Source of the DNA: Bifidobacterium sp. ESL0784
GTDB taxonomy: Bacteria > Actinomycetota > Actinomycetes > Actinomycetales > Bifidobacteriaceae
Direction of reading: 5' to 3'
DNA length: 64,000 nucleotides
NCBI RefSeq assembly: GCF_029433295.1
Contig: NZ_JAQTHV010000003.1
Coordinates: forward strand, 186,001 to 250,000
Positions 47,166 through 56,272 of the stretch are shown in pieces. The notes under the pieces were generated by a model. That model ran no database searches, was not told the origin of the DNA, and saw nothing but the letters and a program-made list of their open reading frames with translations. A program made the position numbers and the translations under genes. Every line of letters starts with the position of its first letter. The stretch's first letter is position 1.

Positions 47166-48267
47166 TACCCTCCGACTTTGTTCCAGTTTCCTCGATCCAC
47201 CTAACCGCAATGTCGTCAAGATCGGCAGCTATCGCATCAAAATCTCGGTTAAGGTCCATCGTACGGACCGAGAAGTGATGCTCAAGCTCTGACCAAGTCT
47301 CGTTATGCCCGTCCTCATTACCCACCTTCGCGTAGAGCAACATACCATCCACCAACTTGTCATTGTCGAATACCTCATGCAGCACATAACTTTGAATCTG
47401 GTTGATATGTTTTGGTGCGTAGATGGGCTTGCCATAATGGACATCGAGAATATGGCCGTAGCATTTTGCGTCGATGATAAGTTCCCGCCTTCCTCTAGAC
47501 AGAGTAACGTCAGTTAGTAGTCTCGGCAGAAATTCTATATTCCCCTGAGCCTGACGATTGACGGTTTTGGCGCTGGCAGACAGTTCCGGATGATGCACTC
47601 GATAGTATTCAAGCACGAATTTCTCGTAGAGTTTGCTTAGTTTTCGCTTCGACCGGTATTGCATCGACCAATTACCTTCATCCTGATTGAACAGCTCTCG
47701 CTCGATGACCATCTGACAGACATTCATCAACAATACATACGACGCATTGTTGCGATGGAAACGTAACCTCGCCCAATCAACGCGATGAATATCCACCTCG
47801 CCGACATCACGCATGGCAATCAGGCACCGTTTCAAATCGGTTTTTCTCACCGCGTCAACGTCCTTGCGGCCAATCAACAACAGCGCTGTAGTCTTGAGCA
47901 CACGGTTCTTGTAGGTATCTTCCGAAAAATCGTCATAGACGCACGCCAGCCCGTTGTATCCAGCCATTTGTAACCGAGCGGTTGCTGTCATATCGATATG
48001 GCCGCGAACTGTATGAAGATTTTCATGAATCGGCAAATATTCACGCTCAAAACCACGACGCCGCTGAGCACCAATCGCAATAGCCAGAATGGCTGCCAGT
48101 AGGTCGTCGATATGATCGAAATCCTCGGTTGCCAAACGCCGGTAATCGTTGAGCCGCAAAGCCTTGAACGCATAGGTCATCATATAGTAGATGTTCTTGA
48201 TGACCACATTGTCTTCGGTTTTCCGCTGCTTTTCACCATCCGTCGCTTCTTCGCCACCCACAGTCAT
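47143..48267 (-). CDS. mcrC: McrC-like nuclease subunit of a type IV restriction system
   Basis: 374-residue protein. The N-terminal region (VIKNIYYMMTYAFKAL) is the usual McrC start, and a PD-(D/E)xK nuclease core follows at about residues 245-275 with Asp in LLTDVTL and the DxK in LIIDAKCYG. In McrBC, McrC cuts DNA when the McrB GTPase ring translocates between modified sites. Its ATG overlaps the mcrB stop as ATGA, so the two are coupled. It ends inside the last codons of purT on the other strand. Confidence 0.9.
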   Translation of the reverse strand: MTVGGEEATDGEKQRKTEDNVVIKNIYYMMTYAFKALRLNDYRRLATEDFDHIDDLLAAILAIAIGAQRRRGFEREYLPIHENLHTVRGHIDMTATARLQMAGYNGLACVYDDFSEDTYKNRVLKTTALLLIGRKDVDAVRKTDLKRCLIAMRDVGEVDIHRVDWARLRFHRNNASYVLLMNVCQMVIERELFNQDEGNWSMQYRSKRKLSKLYEKFVLEYYRVHHPELSASAKTVNRQAQGNIEFLPRLLTDVTLSRGRRELIIDAKCYGHILDVHYGKPIYAPKHINQIQSYVLHEVFDNDKLVDGMLLYAKVGNEDGHNETWSELEHHFSVRTMDLNRDFDAIAADLDDIAVRWIEETGTKSEGTIQLASQ

Positions 48268-49997
48268 TGAATCGCTTTCCGCAGCAAATCGGACTGTTCC
48301 TTAACCTGCTTTTTATTGTCGAACCAATATTCCTCAATCAATGGAACCAGCTCGAACTCGACAATGGAGGCGGCCAAGCCTTCACCGTCCTTAGTTTGAT
48401 TATCACAAAAATAGCTATGCCCGATGCAGAACCCCTCACCCAAAGCGGCATCCTCGGCAATCACCTTGTTTAACTCACGCACGGCTTTTACAAGATTCAA
48501 CAACCTTGCATCGCCAAGATTGCCAACACGGTTTTTGAAATTCGCGTTATCAAGCTCCGGCTTCATCGTAAAGAACGCGAAACGACGACGCAGAGCGTAA
48601 TCAATCAGGGCTAGCCCGCGATCCGCCGTATTCATCATGCCAATGATATAAAGATTGTCCGGAACGTAGAACGGCTTGTCTGTGATTGAAAGAACGACAG
48701 CATCATCCGGGCTACGGTGATCAGACTCGATGGTAGAAAGCAATTCGCCGAACACTTTGGAGATGTTGGCACGGTTGATCTCATCAATGATGAAGAAATA
48801 ATCCCTATCCCTGTCGCGCTTGGCTTGCCACACGAACCGCGTGAAAATCCCCGGCACAGGTGTAAAGCCATTGCCATCGTCATTGGGACGATAGCCGTAG
48901 ACGAATTCGTCATAACTGGTACTCTGGTGGAATTGAACGGACTGAATACGACTTTCGTCCTTTTCACCCATCATGGCATAAGCCAATCGCTTGGCGGCAA
49001 ATGTCTTGCCTGTGCCCGGCGCCCCTTGCAGAATCAAGTTTTGTTTATATTGCAACAGACCCTTCAACACTTTGAGGTCATCCTTTGAAAGAAACACCTC
49101 ATTGAGGAAATCACGGTCATTGTATAGTTCCGGCGTTTTCTCAACCAACGGCGAAATATCATCCTCACCAGCCATCTCTTCCAATGCCTCATATTCCGCC
49201 TTGGAAAGTTTGAAAAGACTCCCGTTCATGTTCCTAAAAAATTCCATGCCGGACAATTCCGGGTTCGCTTTGATGGCAGAGAACGGAACAGGCTCGTCAA
49301 AATCGCGAAGTTTCTTGAAATACAACAGTTCATCACTCGGCTGACGGCTCACCTCAAATATCGCGAGCGCCGCCTTGGTCGGACTCGCTTCATAGCCAAC
49401 GATTCGGTCACCTTTCTTAATAGCTTTAAAGTTGGGAGCGAGTCGTCGCAAATTGCCGTTCTCGTTATGAACTGTGTAATTCTGTTCTTCATCGACCTTT
49501 AACGAGGAGATTTTCCACTGTTTAGGACTGGCCACCAACCACCAGTAGGCGACCGAGTCTGAGCCTTCGCTTTCTGAAGCATGCAACGGATACATTGACA
49601 AATCCATCTGTGCAAGTGCGGCATGAAGTTCAGGGCGTAGTTTCCAGACGAAATACCCATGTTGCCCTTCACCCGTTGACTTACCCAAGCAAAGTACCGT
49701 CCAGTATTCGAAAGTTCTTTCTTCCTGATTGGGTTTTACCAGCTTAATATTTCTCGCTACTCTTTCACCCAACGTAGAAACATTGCTGAGATAGAAATGC
49801 CAATCCCGACCATATTCCCCAGCTAACTGAGCACAGGAAAGACCATTAGGCTGTTCGAAAAGACATCTGAGAGTAATGAGGTTATTGCCAGTAACCATGG
49901 ATGAGTCCTGAAGCAGCTTCACCCAATGCTCAGTGGTGATACCCGGGTCATGCCCAATCCATACAGATTCGTCCTCTTCTATACCGTTCTCACTCAT
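48264..49997 (-). CDS. mcrB: McrB-like GTPase with an EVE-type domain
   Basis: 577-residue motor subunit of a modification-dependent restriction system. Residues 1-145 are a poorly conserved N-terminal region. Residues 150-245 look like an EVE/PUA-like domain (YWWLVASPKQWKISSLK, IKKGDRIVGYEASPTKAALAIFEV), a reader of modified bases. The AAA domain has Walker A GAPGTGKT at 325-332, Walker B FIIDEINRAN at about 402-411 and the McrB signature MNTADRGLALID at 455-466. Modified cytosine is the likely target, by family. Its promoter is predicted 40-65 bases upstream. Confidence 0.93.
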   Translation of the reverse strand: MSENGIEEDESVWIGHDPGITTEHWVKLLQDSSMVTGNNLITLRCLFEQPNGLSCAQLAGEYGRDWHFYLSNVSTLGERVARNIKLVKPNQEERTFEYWTVLCLGKSTGEGQHGYFVWKLRPELHAALAQMDLSMYPLHASESEGSDSVAYWWLVASPKQWKISSLKVDEEQNYTVHNENGNLRRLAPNFKAIKKGDRIVGYEASPTKAALAIFEVSRQPSDELLYFKKLRDFDEPVPFSAIKANPELSGMEFFRNMNGSLFKLSKAEYEALEEMAGEDDISPLVEKTPELYNDRDFLNEVFLSKDDLKVLKGLLQYKQNLILQGAPGTGKTFAAKRLAYAMMGEKDESRIQSVQFHQSTSYDEFVYGYRPNDDGNGFTPVPGIFTRFVWQAKRDRDRDYFFIIDEINRANISKVFGELLSTIESDHRSPDDAVVLSITDKPFYVPDNLYIIGMMNTADRGLALIDYALRRRFAFFTMKPELDNANFKNRVGNLGDARLLNLVKAVRELNKVIAEDAALGEGFCIGHSYFCDNQTKDGEGLAASIVEFELVPLIEEYWFDNKKQVKEQSDLLRKAIQ

Positions 49998-50035
49998 AAC
50001 CGCCCCATTGCTTATTTACTTCATCAAACACTTAT

Positions 50036-50064
50036 AATTTATCGTTCACAACAGACTTATGCAA
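50036..50064 (-). promoter_or_regulatory. Predicted promoter of mcrBC
   Basis: On the minus strand TTGCAT (50059-50064) and TAAATT (50036-50041) are spaced by exactly 17 bases, about 40 bases before the mcrB ATG. No operator-like repeat is obvious around it. Confidence 0.55.
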
Positions 50065-50200
50065 TAAATTCCAGTCCGGAAACTCGACAATTGACGATTC
50101 ACAAAAACGACGGTTTCAGTATTACAAGAACACTTCACGGCAAACCTAGCATATTGCTGCACAGTCGCATCAATCAGCAAAGGACCACACGGCATTCTTT

Positions 50201-50242
50201 CTTGCAATTTCAAACCAAACCTATTATAATACAAATTGCAAG
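50201..50242 (+). promoter_or_regulatory. Promoter and flanking inverted repeat upstream of the Abi gene
   Basis: TTGCAA (50202-50207), 17 bases, then TATAAT (50225-50230) is a near-consensus sigma-70 promoter. It is enclosed by perfect 10-base inverted arms, CTTGCAATTT (50201-50210) and AAATTGCAAG (50233-50242), the left containing the -35 and the right covering the expected start site near 50237. Such placement suggests an operator for autoregulation, or RNA 5' structure. Confidence 0.7.
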
Positions 50243-50289
50243 ACCGTCCTGATGCCGCATACACGGCTCAGGGGCGGTCATCATTTTTT
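50237..50289 (+). ncRNA. Predicted short RNA upstream of the Abi gene (candidate antitoxin RNA)
   Basis: From the predicted start near 50237 a transcript would be about 50 nt. GACCGTCCTGATGCC (50242-50256) pairs with GGCTCAGGGGCGGTC (50265-50279) with G-U pairs and single bulges around an 8-base loop, followed by ATCA and T6 (to 50289). This ends 16 bases before the Abi start codon, so most transcripts should stop before the gene. An RNA this short in front of an Abi/HEPN gene matches the RNA antitoxin arrangement described for AbiF-like systems. Simple attenuation is the alternative. Confidence 0.5.
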
Positions 50290-50305
50290 AGTTTTGGAGC
50301 CGACG

Positions 50306-51241
50306 ATGACGACAAAATCTCAAGGATCTCATCCACGTTACGATAAACCGTGGTTATCTATCGATGAGCAATGCAAGAGACTCGAGTCACATGGAATGCA
50401 GGGTGTATATGCAAATAAAGAGCGCCTTGCTCGTATCGGTTATTATCGCTTGAGCGGATTCTGGTATATGTTCCGGAAAATCGACTCCGACAATCATTCA
50501 CGGTCAAGCTTTTTCATGTCAGATTCTCGCTTCAGCGACGTTTTAAGAATCTACGAATTCGACAGGGAGCTGAGAACCGCGCTCTTCGCTGCTATTGCCT
50601 GTTTCGAAATTTCCCTGCGTGCGCGCCTTGCCTATGACGTCGGACGTCAAGACCCGTTTCTTTACCTAAAACCGGCGCTGCTCGACACTGTCATGGATCC
50701 AGTCGAATATGGAAGTTTCATCAACAAATACAATGACCGTCGTGCTCATTCACGCGAAGATTTCATCAAGCACTTTAGACGTGAATATGATGGGCAACTC
50801 CCAATATGGGCAGCTACTGAAATCATGGAATTCGGTACACTCAGAAAACTATATGATGTACTTCCCTACCCGATGCGAGCCGACATCGCCGCCAAGTACC
50901 AGCTTAACCAAGCAACTTTAAAATCTTGGCTTGGTTGCCTTAACTTCATAAGAAATCTCTGTGCACATCATGGACGCGTCTATAACCGGGCACTCACCGT
51001 ATCTCCGAGTATCGATACAGAACTTTCAGAATTAACGCATATCGGACCATCGCCCAAAAAGATGTATGCAGGAATTGCCATATTGGTGTATCTCCTAAAA
51101 CAAGAAAACGAGACAACTCCAATTCAGCAGCTAAAGAACTGCATTTCTGCCTTGCCGACTGATATTCCCCAAGTCGACGTCGCACGGTCAATGGGTGTTC
51201 CAGCAAATTGGCAAGAAGAAAAGTTATGGCGGATTTTTTAA
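50306..51241 (+). CDS. Abi-family HEPN protein (AbiD/AbiF-like abortive infection)
   Basis: 311-residue Abi_2-type protein. The N-terminal signature RLARIGYYRLSGFWYMF is at about residues 42-57, the central IYEFDRELRTALFAAIACFEISLRARL helical region at about 82-108, and the HEPN nuclease motif RNLCAHHGRVYN at about 216-227 (Arg216-x4-His221). Such proteins abort phage infection, probably by RNA cleavage. I chose the ATG at 50306, nine bases after GGAG; the upstream frame to 50252 runs back into the hairpin. It is divergent from mcrB and has no obvious terminator before purC. Base composition is AT-richer than the pur genes. Confidence 0.88.
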   Translation: MTTKSQGSHPRYDKPWLSIDEQCKRLESHGMQGVYANKERLARIGYYRLSGFWYMFRKIDSDNHSRSSFFMSDSRFSDVLRIYEFDRELRTALFAAIACFEISLRARLAYDVGRQDPFLYLKPALLDTVMDPVEYGSFINKYNDRRAHSREDFIKHFRREYDGQLPIWAATEIMEFGTLRKLYDVLPYPMRADIAAKYQLNQATLKSWLGCLNFIRNLCAHHGRVYNRALTVSPSIDTELSELTHIGPSPKKMYAGIAILVYLLKQENETTPIQQLKNCISALPTDIPQVDVARSMGVPANWQEEKLWRIF

Positions 51242-51503
51242 AGCAGTACCGCAAAACATTTTTATAGAAACGGTAAAAAGATACGATATCCAATCCCAAA
51301 ACAACAGATGTAACAGAAAATTTACAATGCCTGAATTTATTGGGAAATGACGCGAGCGATAAAACGCTTCTATATAAATAAAGTATCGGTTGTCGCATTT
51401 TTTACACACGGCGACGAACGAAATTGTTGGCTTCAGTTGGTATATTTTTGACGTAAGTTCACCTCATTCAATCAATCTCGTTACTCTACGGGAAGGGCGA
51501 ATC
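51242..51503. other. AT-rich leader region of purC
   Basis: This 262-base gap lies between the Abi stop and the purC start. GTCGC and GCGAC around TTTTTTACACACG (about 51392-51414) make a small stem. TTGACG near 51448 could be a -35 with only a weak -10, and no purine riboswitch or PurR box is recognised. Confidence 0.4.
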
Positions 51504-52253
51504 ATGGAGAAACTGGACATGCTCTACAAGGGCAAAGCCAAGAAACTCTATTCAACGGATGACCCGAATGTACTCTGGGTCGAATATATGAATCAGGCCA
51601 CCGCCGGCGACGGTGCGAAAAAGGCTCAGATTCAAGGAAAGGGAAGCCTCAACAACCGCATCACCACGGTGCTTTTCCGGCTTCTGGAGGCCGAAGGCGT
51701 CGAGACAGATTTCATCCGCCGCGTCTCCGACACCGAACAGCTCAACGAGAAAATCTCCATGTTCCCGCTTGAAATCATCATGCGCAACACCGCCGCCGGC
51801 TCCTTCGCCAAGCGTTACGGCATTGAGGAAGGCACCGAACTCAAGCGTCCGATCCTCGAATTCTGCTACAAATCCGACGAACTGCACGACCCGTTCATCA
51901 ACATCGACGGCATCGTGGCCCTTGGGCTGGCAACCGATGACGAAATGGAAGAGATCTCACGGCAGGCACACGATATAAACGAAAAACTCACCAAAATCTT
52001 CCGCGACATCGACGTGCAACTGGTCGATTTCAAGATCGAGGAAGGCAAGAACAAGGACAGTGAAATCGTTCTGGCCGACGAGATCACGCCCGACACCTGC
52101 AGGCTTTGGGATTTGAAGGACGGTTCCGGCAAAGTCGAGCATCTCGACAAAGACCTCTTCCGTAGAGACTTGGGCAACATCATTCCCGCCTACGAGGAAA
52201 TCTACAGACGATTGCTTGATCTGGCCAACCGCCGAGGCGTCAAGGTCGAATGA
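51504..52253 (+). CDS. purC: Phosphoribosylaminoimidazole-succinocarboxamide synthase
   Basis: SAICAR synthetase joining CAIR to aspartate. The 249-residue protein shows [11 protein letters not shown] at the N-terminus, the substrate-loop region [33 protein letters not shown], the [10 protein letters not shown] segment and [15 protein letters not shown], so it is complete. GGAAGG lies eight bases upstream of the ATG at 51504; the open frame extends 38 codons further with unlike residues. It ends at a strong terminator, so purL is probably in a separate unit or read through. Confidence 0.96.
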   Translation: MEKLDMLYKGKAKKLYSTDDPNVLWVEYMNQATAGDGAKKAQIQGKGSLNNRITTVLFRLLEAEGVETDFIRRVSDTEQLNEKISMFPLEIIMRNTAAGSFAKRYGIEEGTELKRPILEFCYKSDELHDPFINIDGIVALGLATDDEMEEISRQAHDINEKLTKIFRDIDVQLVDFKIEEGKNKDSEIVLADEITPDTCRLWDLKDGSGKVEHLDKDLFRRDLGNIIPAYEEIYRRLLDLANRRGVKVE

Positions 52254-52256
52254 CAT

Positions 52257-52297
52257 ATCGCTCGCATACCTTAATCGTTGGTATGTGAGCGATTTTT
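52257..52297 (+). terminator. Rho-independent terminator between purC and purL
   Basis: ATCGCTCGCATACC (52257-52270) pairs with GGTATGTGAGCGAT (52280-52293; one G-U pair) and is followed by T4. It begins four bases past the purC stop. Confidence 0.9.
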
Positions 52298-52390
52298 GGT
52301 TGTTCTGCATTTTCTTTGCAACCGACACGATTCTTTATTTACCGACTTATTTACTTTCAACTTCTTGACCAGCAGTGCTAAGGAATATCA

Positions 52391-55300
52391 GTGCTTTCAA
52401 CAGTTTTTCGTGTATATGTAGAAAAGAAGCCCGGCTTTGATGTCGAAGCCGTTAATCTCGCCAATGAATTAAGAGACGTGCTCGGACTCAAAAGCCTCGA
52501 GTGTGTCCGTGTCATCAACTGTTACGACGCCCAAGGCTTGGATGCCGAGCTTTTCGAAGCGGCCATTCCCACGATTTTCAGCGAACCGCCTGTGGACACC
52601 GCAATGCGGAAACTTCCCGATTTGGGTGAGGCACAGGTTTTCGCCGTGGAGTATCTGCCCGGTCAGTTTGATCAGCGAGCGGAATCGGCCAGCCAGTGCA
52701 TTCAGCTGCTGAGCCAAGGGACACGTCCGGACGTGCGTACAGCAAAAATCTACGCGCTGTATGGCGAGCTTTCGTCTGAAGATGTCGCGGCTATCAAACG
52801 CTATGTCATCAATCCGGTCGATGCACATGAAACCGGACTTGAGACGCGCGAGACCTTGGAAACCGAGGTTAAGGTTCCGGCGGACGTCGAAGTAATCGAA
52901 AGGTTCAACGAGCTTGACGACGCCGGATTGCAGCGCTTCATTGACAACCGTGGGCTTGCCATGGATCTGGGTGATGCCAAGTGCTGCCAAGACTATTTTC
53001 GCGGTGAACATCGCGAGCCGACCGTCACAGAAATCAAGGTCATCGATACCTATTGGTCCGACCATTGCCGGCATACGACTTTCAGCACTGAGCTGACACA
53101 GGTCGATATCGACGACAGTGTTGTTGCCGCCGCATTCCAGCGCTATCTCAAGGTTCGTCAGGATTTGGGACGAACCAACAAGCCCGTGACCCTGATGGAT
53201 ATGGGAACCATCGGAGCCAAGGAACTCGAGGCCGAAGGCGAGCTGACGGGACTCGACAAGTCCGAGGAGATCAACGCCTGCACCGTCAAGACCAAGGTGG
53301 ATGTCAACGGCAAGCCCGAAGACTGGCTCTTCCTCTTCAAAAACGAGACGCACAACCACCCCACGGAAATCGAGCCCTTCGGCGGGGCCGCTACCTGCAT
53401 CGGCGGCTGCATCCGTGACCCGTTGAGCGGACGCGCTTACGTCTACCAGGCGATGCGCGTCACAGGAGCCGGAGACCCGCGCGTTCCGGTTTCACAGACG
53501 CTGGAAGGCAAGCTGCCACAACGCAAACTAGTCACCACAGCTGCACAGGGATATTCCTCATACGGCAACCAGATCGGGCTGGCAACCGGACAAGTCGATG
53601 AAATCTATCATCCCGGATATGTCGCCAAACGTATGGAGGTCGGAGCCGTAGTGGGAGCCGCGCCGGCTACCAACGTACGCCGTGAAACACCGACACCGGG
53701 TGACAGAATCATCCTGCTTGGCGGACGCACCGGGCGTGACGGCATCGGAGGCGCGACCGGTGCCTCCAAGGCACAGGACACCGAAAGCCTCGTGGAATCA
53801 GGCGCCGAAGTGCAGAAGGGCAACGCGACCGTCGAACGTAAGCTGCAACGGCTCTTCCGCCGCCACGATGCCAGTGTGCTTATCAAGCGCTGCAACGATT
53901 TCGGCGCAGGCGGCGTCTCCGTTGCCACCGGCGAAATCGCCGACGGACTGAAAATCGACCTCGACAAGGTTCCCAAGAAATACGAAGGCTTGGACGGCAC
54001 GGAACTGGCGATTTCCGAATCGCAGGAACGCATGGCCGTCGACGTGGCGGCCGAAGACGTGGACGAGTTCCTGCGTTATGCACGCGAAGAGAACCTTGAG
54101 GCCACGGTCATTGCCACCGTAACTGAAGAACCGCGTATGGTCATGGATTGGCGTGGAAAGCGTATCGTTGATTTATCCCGCAAATTCTTGGCCTCGAACG
54201 GCGCAGCGAAACATCAGAATGTCCACGTGCTGCCTGCCGAAGATTACAGGGTTCCCCAATCCTGGGAGTCCGGCGATCTTCACGAGCGCCTGACATCACT
54301 GATCAGCGACATCAATATCGCCGGCAACAAAGGGCTTGCCGAACGCTTCGATTCCACCATCGGTGCCGGCACTGTGCTGATGCCTTTCGGCGGCCGCGAA
54401 CAGCTGACACCAAGCCAAGCCATGGTCGCCAAACTGCCGGTGCCTGGCGGACTGACCCATACGGCGAGCGCCATGGCTTGGGGCTTCAACCCGTTCATTA
54501 CCGAACGCAACCAGTTCGCCGGAGCCTACTTGGCAGTGGCCGAATCAGTGTCCAAACTGGTCGCAACCGGTTTCACTAAAGAAAACGCCTATCTGAGCTT
54601 CCAGGAGTATTTCGGCAAACTCCACCAAGACCCCGAACGTTGGGGCAAACCGACTGCGGCACTGCTCGGCGCTTTGAGTGCACAGCTTGACCTCAAAGTC
54701 GGGGCTATCGGTGGCAAGGACTCGATGAGTGGCAGCTTCGAACAGGATGGCAAGGAAATGGATGTGCCGCCGACGCTGATCTCCTTCGCCGTTTCGACCG
54801 GAAACATGAACGGTACGGTATCGCCGGAATTCAAGGGTTCCGGGCATCGTATCTTGCGTGTAGCACCGAAACAGTATGGATATAGTATTTCTGGCGATAT
54901 GGGCGACAAAGATAGCGCTTACCGTCTTATCCCTAATCCCGATGATTTGCTTGGAACGTTGGCATTGGTCGAACAGCTGACCGCCACGAACCAGGCTCTT
55001 GCGATTTCGACGCCCGGGTACGGAGCCACCGCCGAAGCGCTATTCAAGATGACACTGGGCAACCAAATCGGTGTGAGGCTGAACAACGACATCAACCTTG
55101 ATGCCCTGTTCGAGCCTGCTTACGGTTCCTTTATCATCGAACTCGCCCAAAATGCCGAAGTACCGGAAGGCAACGGACAGGTCGATGTCGAAGTCATCGG
55201 CACGACCGCCGCTACCTACGAATTTGCTGCAGCCGGCGAAACCGTCGATCTCGGCGAATTGCAAGATGTCTGGGAATCCGCGATGGAGGAAATTTTCCCC

Positions 55301-56242
55301 TACCGCAACGATAAAGCCAGTGATATCGAAACTGAAACAAAACACGAAACGGAAACCGTCACCTACCGCAACGGCCAGAAGGCTTTCTACACGAGCAATC
55401 CGCTCAAGGCCAAGCCACGCGTGCTCATTCCCGTGTTCCCCGGCAATAACTGCGAGTACGACGCGGCCGCCGCGTTCGCTGCGGCAGGTGCCGATTCTCA
55501 TACCCTGATTGTCAACAATCTCTCCCCCGAGTCCGTCGCTGAATCATCTCGCCAACTGGCGAAGGAAATCAAGGTCAGCCAAATCATCATGATTCCCGGC
55601 GGCTTCTCCGGCGGCGACGAACCAGACGGATCGGCGAAATTCATCACCGCGTTCTTCCGCGCCCCTGCCGTGGCCGACGCCGTACGCGACCTGCTGAACA
55701 ATCGCGATGGATTGATGCTCGGCATCTGCAACGGGTTCCAGGCACTTATCAAGCTCGGCCTCGTGCCCTACGGTGATATCGTCGAACCCAGCGAGAACCA
55801 GCCGACGCTGACGTTCAACACCATTGGACGGCACCAAAGCCGCTTGGTACGCACGCGGGTTTCCAGCAATTTGTCGCCTTGGATGGCCGGTAGCGAAGTC
55901 GGCGATATCTACATCATCCCGATTTCGCACGGCGAAGGTCGGTTCGTGGCCACGTCGGAACAGATTCAACAACTGGCCAACAACGGTCAGATTGCAACAC
56001 AATACGTCGACGAAAACGGCGACGCAAGCATGAATTTGGCCGACAATCCCAACGGTTCCATGGCCGCCGTCGAAGCACTGACCAGCCTCGACGGCCGCGT
56101 GCTCGGCAAAATGGGGCATTCCGAACGCCGTGGCGACGGGCTTTACCTGAACGTTCCAGGCCGCAAGTTCCAGCCGATTTTCGAGGCCGGCGTACGGTAT
56201 TTCACAGGAGTACCGACGAACCGATTAACACAGACAATCTGA
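52391..56242 (+). CDS. purL: Phosphoribosylformylglycinamidine synthase, single-chain
   Basis: FGAM synthase of 1283 residues that fuses an N-terminal PurS-like domain, the tandem ATP-grasp-like AIRS/PurM-fold synthase domain (LFKNETHNHPTEIEPFGGAATCIGGCIRDPLSGR) and a C-terminal class I glutaminase (PGGFSGGDEPDGSAKF, Cys of GICNGFQAL, ISHGEGRF). This single-chain type differs from the three-gene PurSQL system. The GTG start follows AAGGA by seven bases. A second active-site-like segment, GGVSVATGEIADGLKID, is in the middle. It begins a run with purF, purM and purD. Confidence 0.96.
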   Translation: MLSTVFRVYVEKKPGFDVEAVNLANELRDVLGLKSLECVRVINCYDAQGLDAELFEAAIPTIFSEPPVDTAMRKLPDLGEAQVFAVEYLPGQFDQRAESASQCIQLLSQGTRPDVRTAKIYALYGELSSEDVAAIKRYVINPVDAHETGLETRETLETEVKVPADVEVIERFNELDDAGLQRFIDNRGLAMDLGDAKCCQDYFRGEHREPTVTEIKVIDTYWSDHCRHTTFSTELTQVDIDDSVVAAAFQRYLKVRQDLGRTNKPVTLMDMGTIGAKELEAEGELTGLDKSEEINACTVKTKVDVNGKPEDWLFLFKNETHNHPTEIEPFGGAATCIGGCIRDPLSGRAYVYQAMRVTGAGDPRVPVSQTLEGKLPQRKLVTTAAQGYSSYGNQIGLATGQVDEIYHPGYVAKRMEVGAVVGAAPATNVRRETPTPGDRIILLGGRTGRDGIGGATGASKAQDTESLVESGAEVQKGNATVERKLQRLFRRHDASVLIKRCNDFGAGGVSVATGEIADGLKIDLDKVPKKYEGLDGTELAISESQERMAVDVAAEDVDEFLRYAREENLEATVIATVTEEPRMVMDWRGKRIVDLSRKFLASNGAAKHQNVHVLPAEDYRVPQSWESGDLHERLTSLISDINIAGNKGLAERFDSTIGAGTVLMPFGGREQLTPSQAMVAKLPVPGGLTHTASAMAWGFNPFITERNQFAGAYLAVAESVSKLVATGFTKENAYLSFQEYFGKLHQDPERWGKPTAALLGALSAQLDLKVGAIGGKDSMSGSFEQDGKEMDVPPTLISFAVSTGNMNGTVSPEFKGSGHRILRVAPKQYGYSISGDMGDKDSAYRLIPNPDDLLGTLALVEQLTATNQALAISTPGYGATAEALFKMTLGNQIGVRLNNDINLDALFEPAYGSFIIELAQNAEVPEGNGQVDVEVIGTTAATYEFAAAGETVDLGELQDVWESAMEEIFPYRNDKASDIETETKHETETVTYRNGQKAFYTSNPLKAKPRVLIPVFPGNNCEYDAAAAFAAAGADSHTLIVNNLSPESVAESSRQLAKEIKVSQIIMIPGGFSGGDEPDGSAKFITAFFRAPAVADAVRDLLNNRDGLMLGICNGFQALIKLGLVPYGDIVEPSENQPTLTFNTIGRHQSRLVRTRVSSNLSPWMAGSEVGDIYIIPISHGEGRFVATSEQIQQLANNGQIATQYVDENGDASMNLADNPNGSMAAVEALTSLDGRVLGKMGHSERRGDGLYLNVPGRKFQPIFEAGVRYFTGVPTNRLTQTI

Positions 56243-56272
56243 ACGACCAAACAGGCGAAAGGAAGGCTTGAT

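Noticed and set aside
47143-51241. Prophage or integrative element carrying the defence genes
   Set aside because: No integrase, transposase, tRNA target or flanking direct repeat was seen; the island has only three genes.
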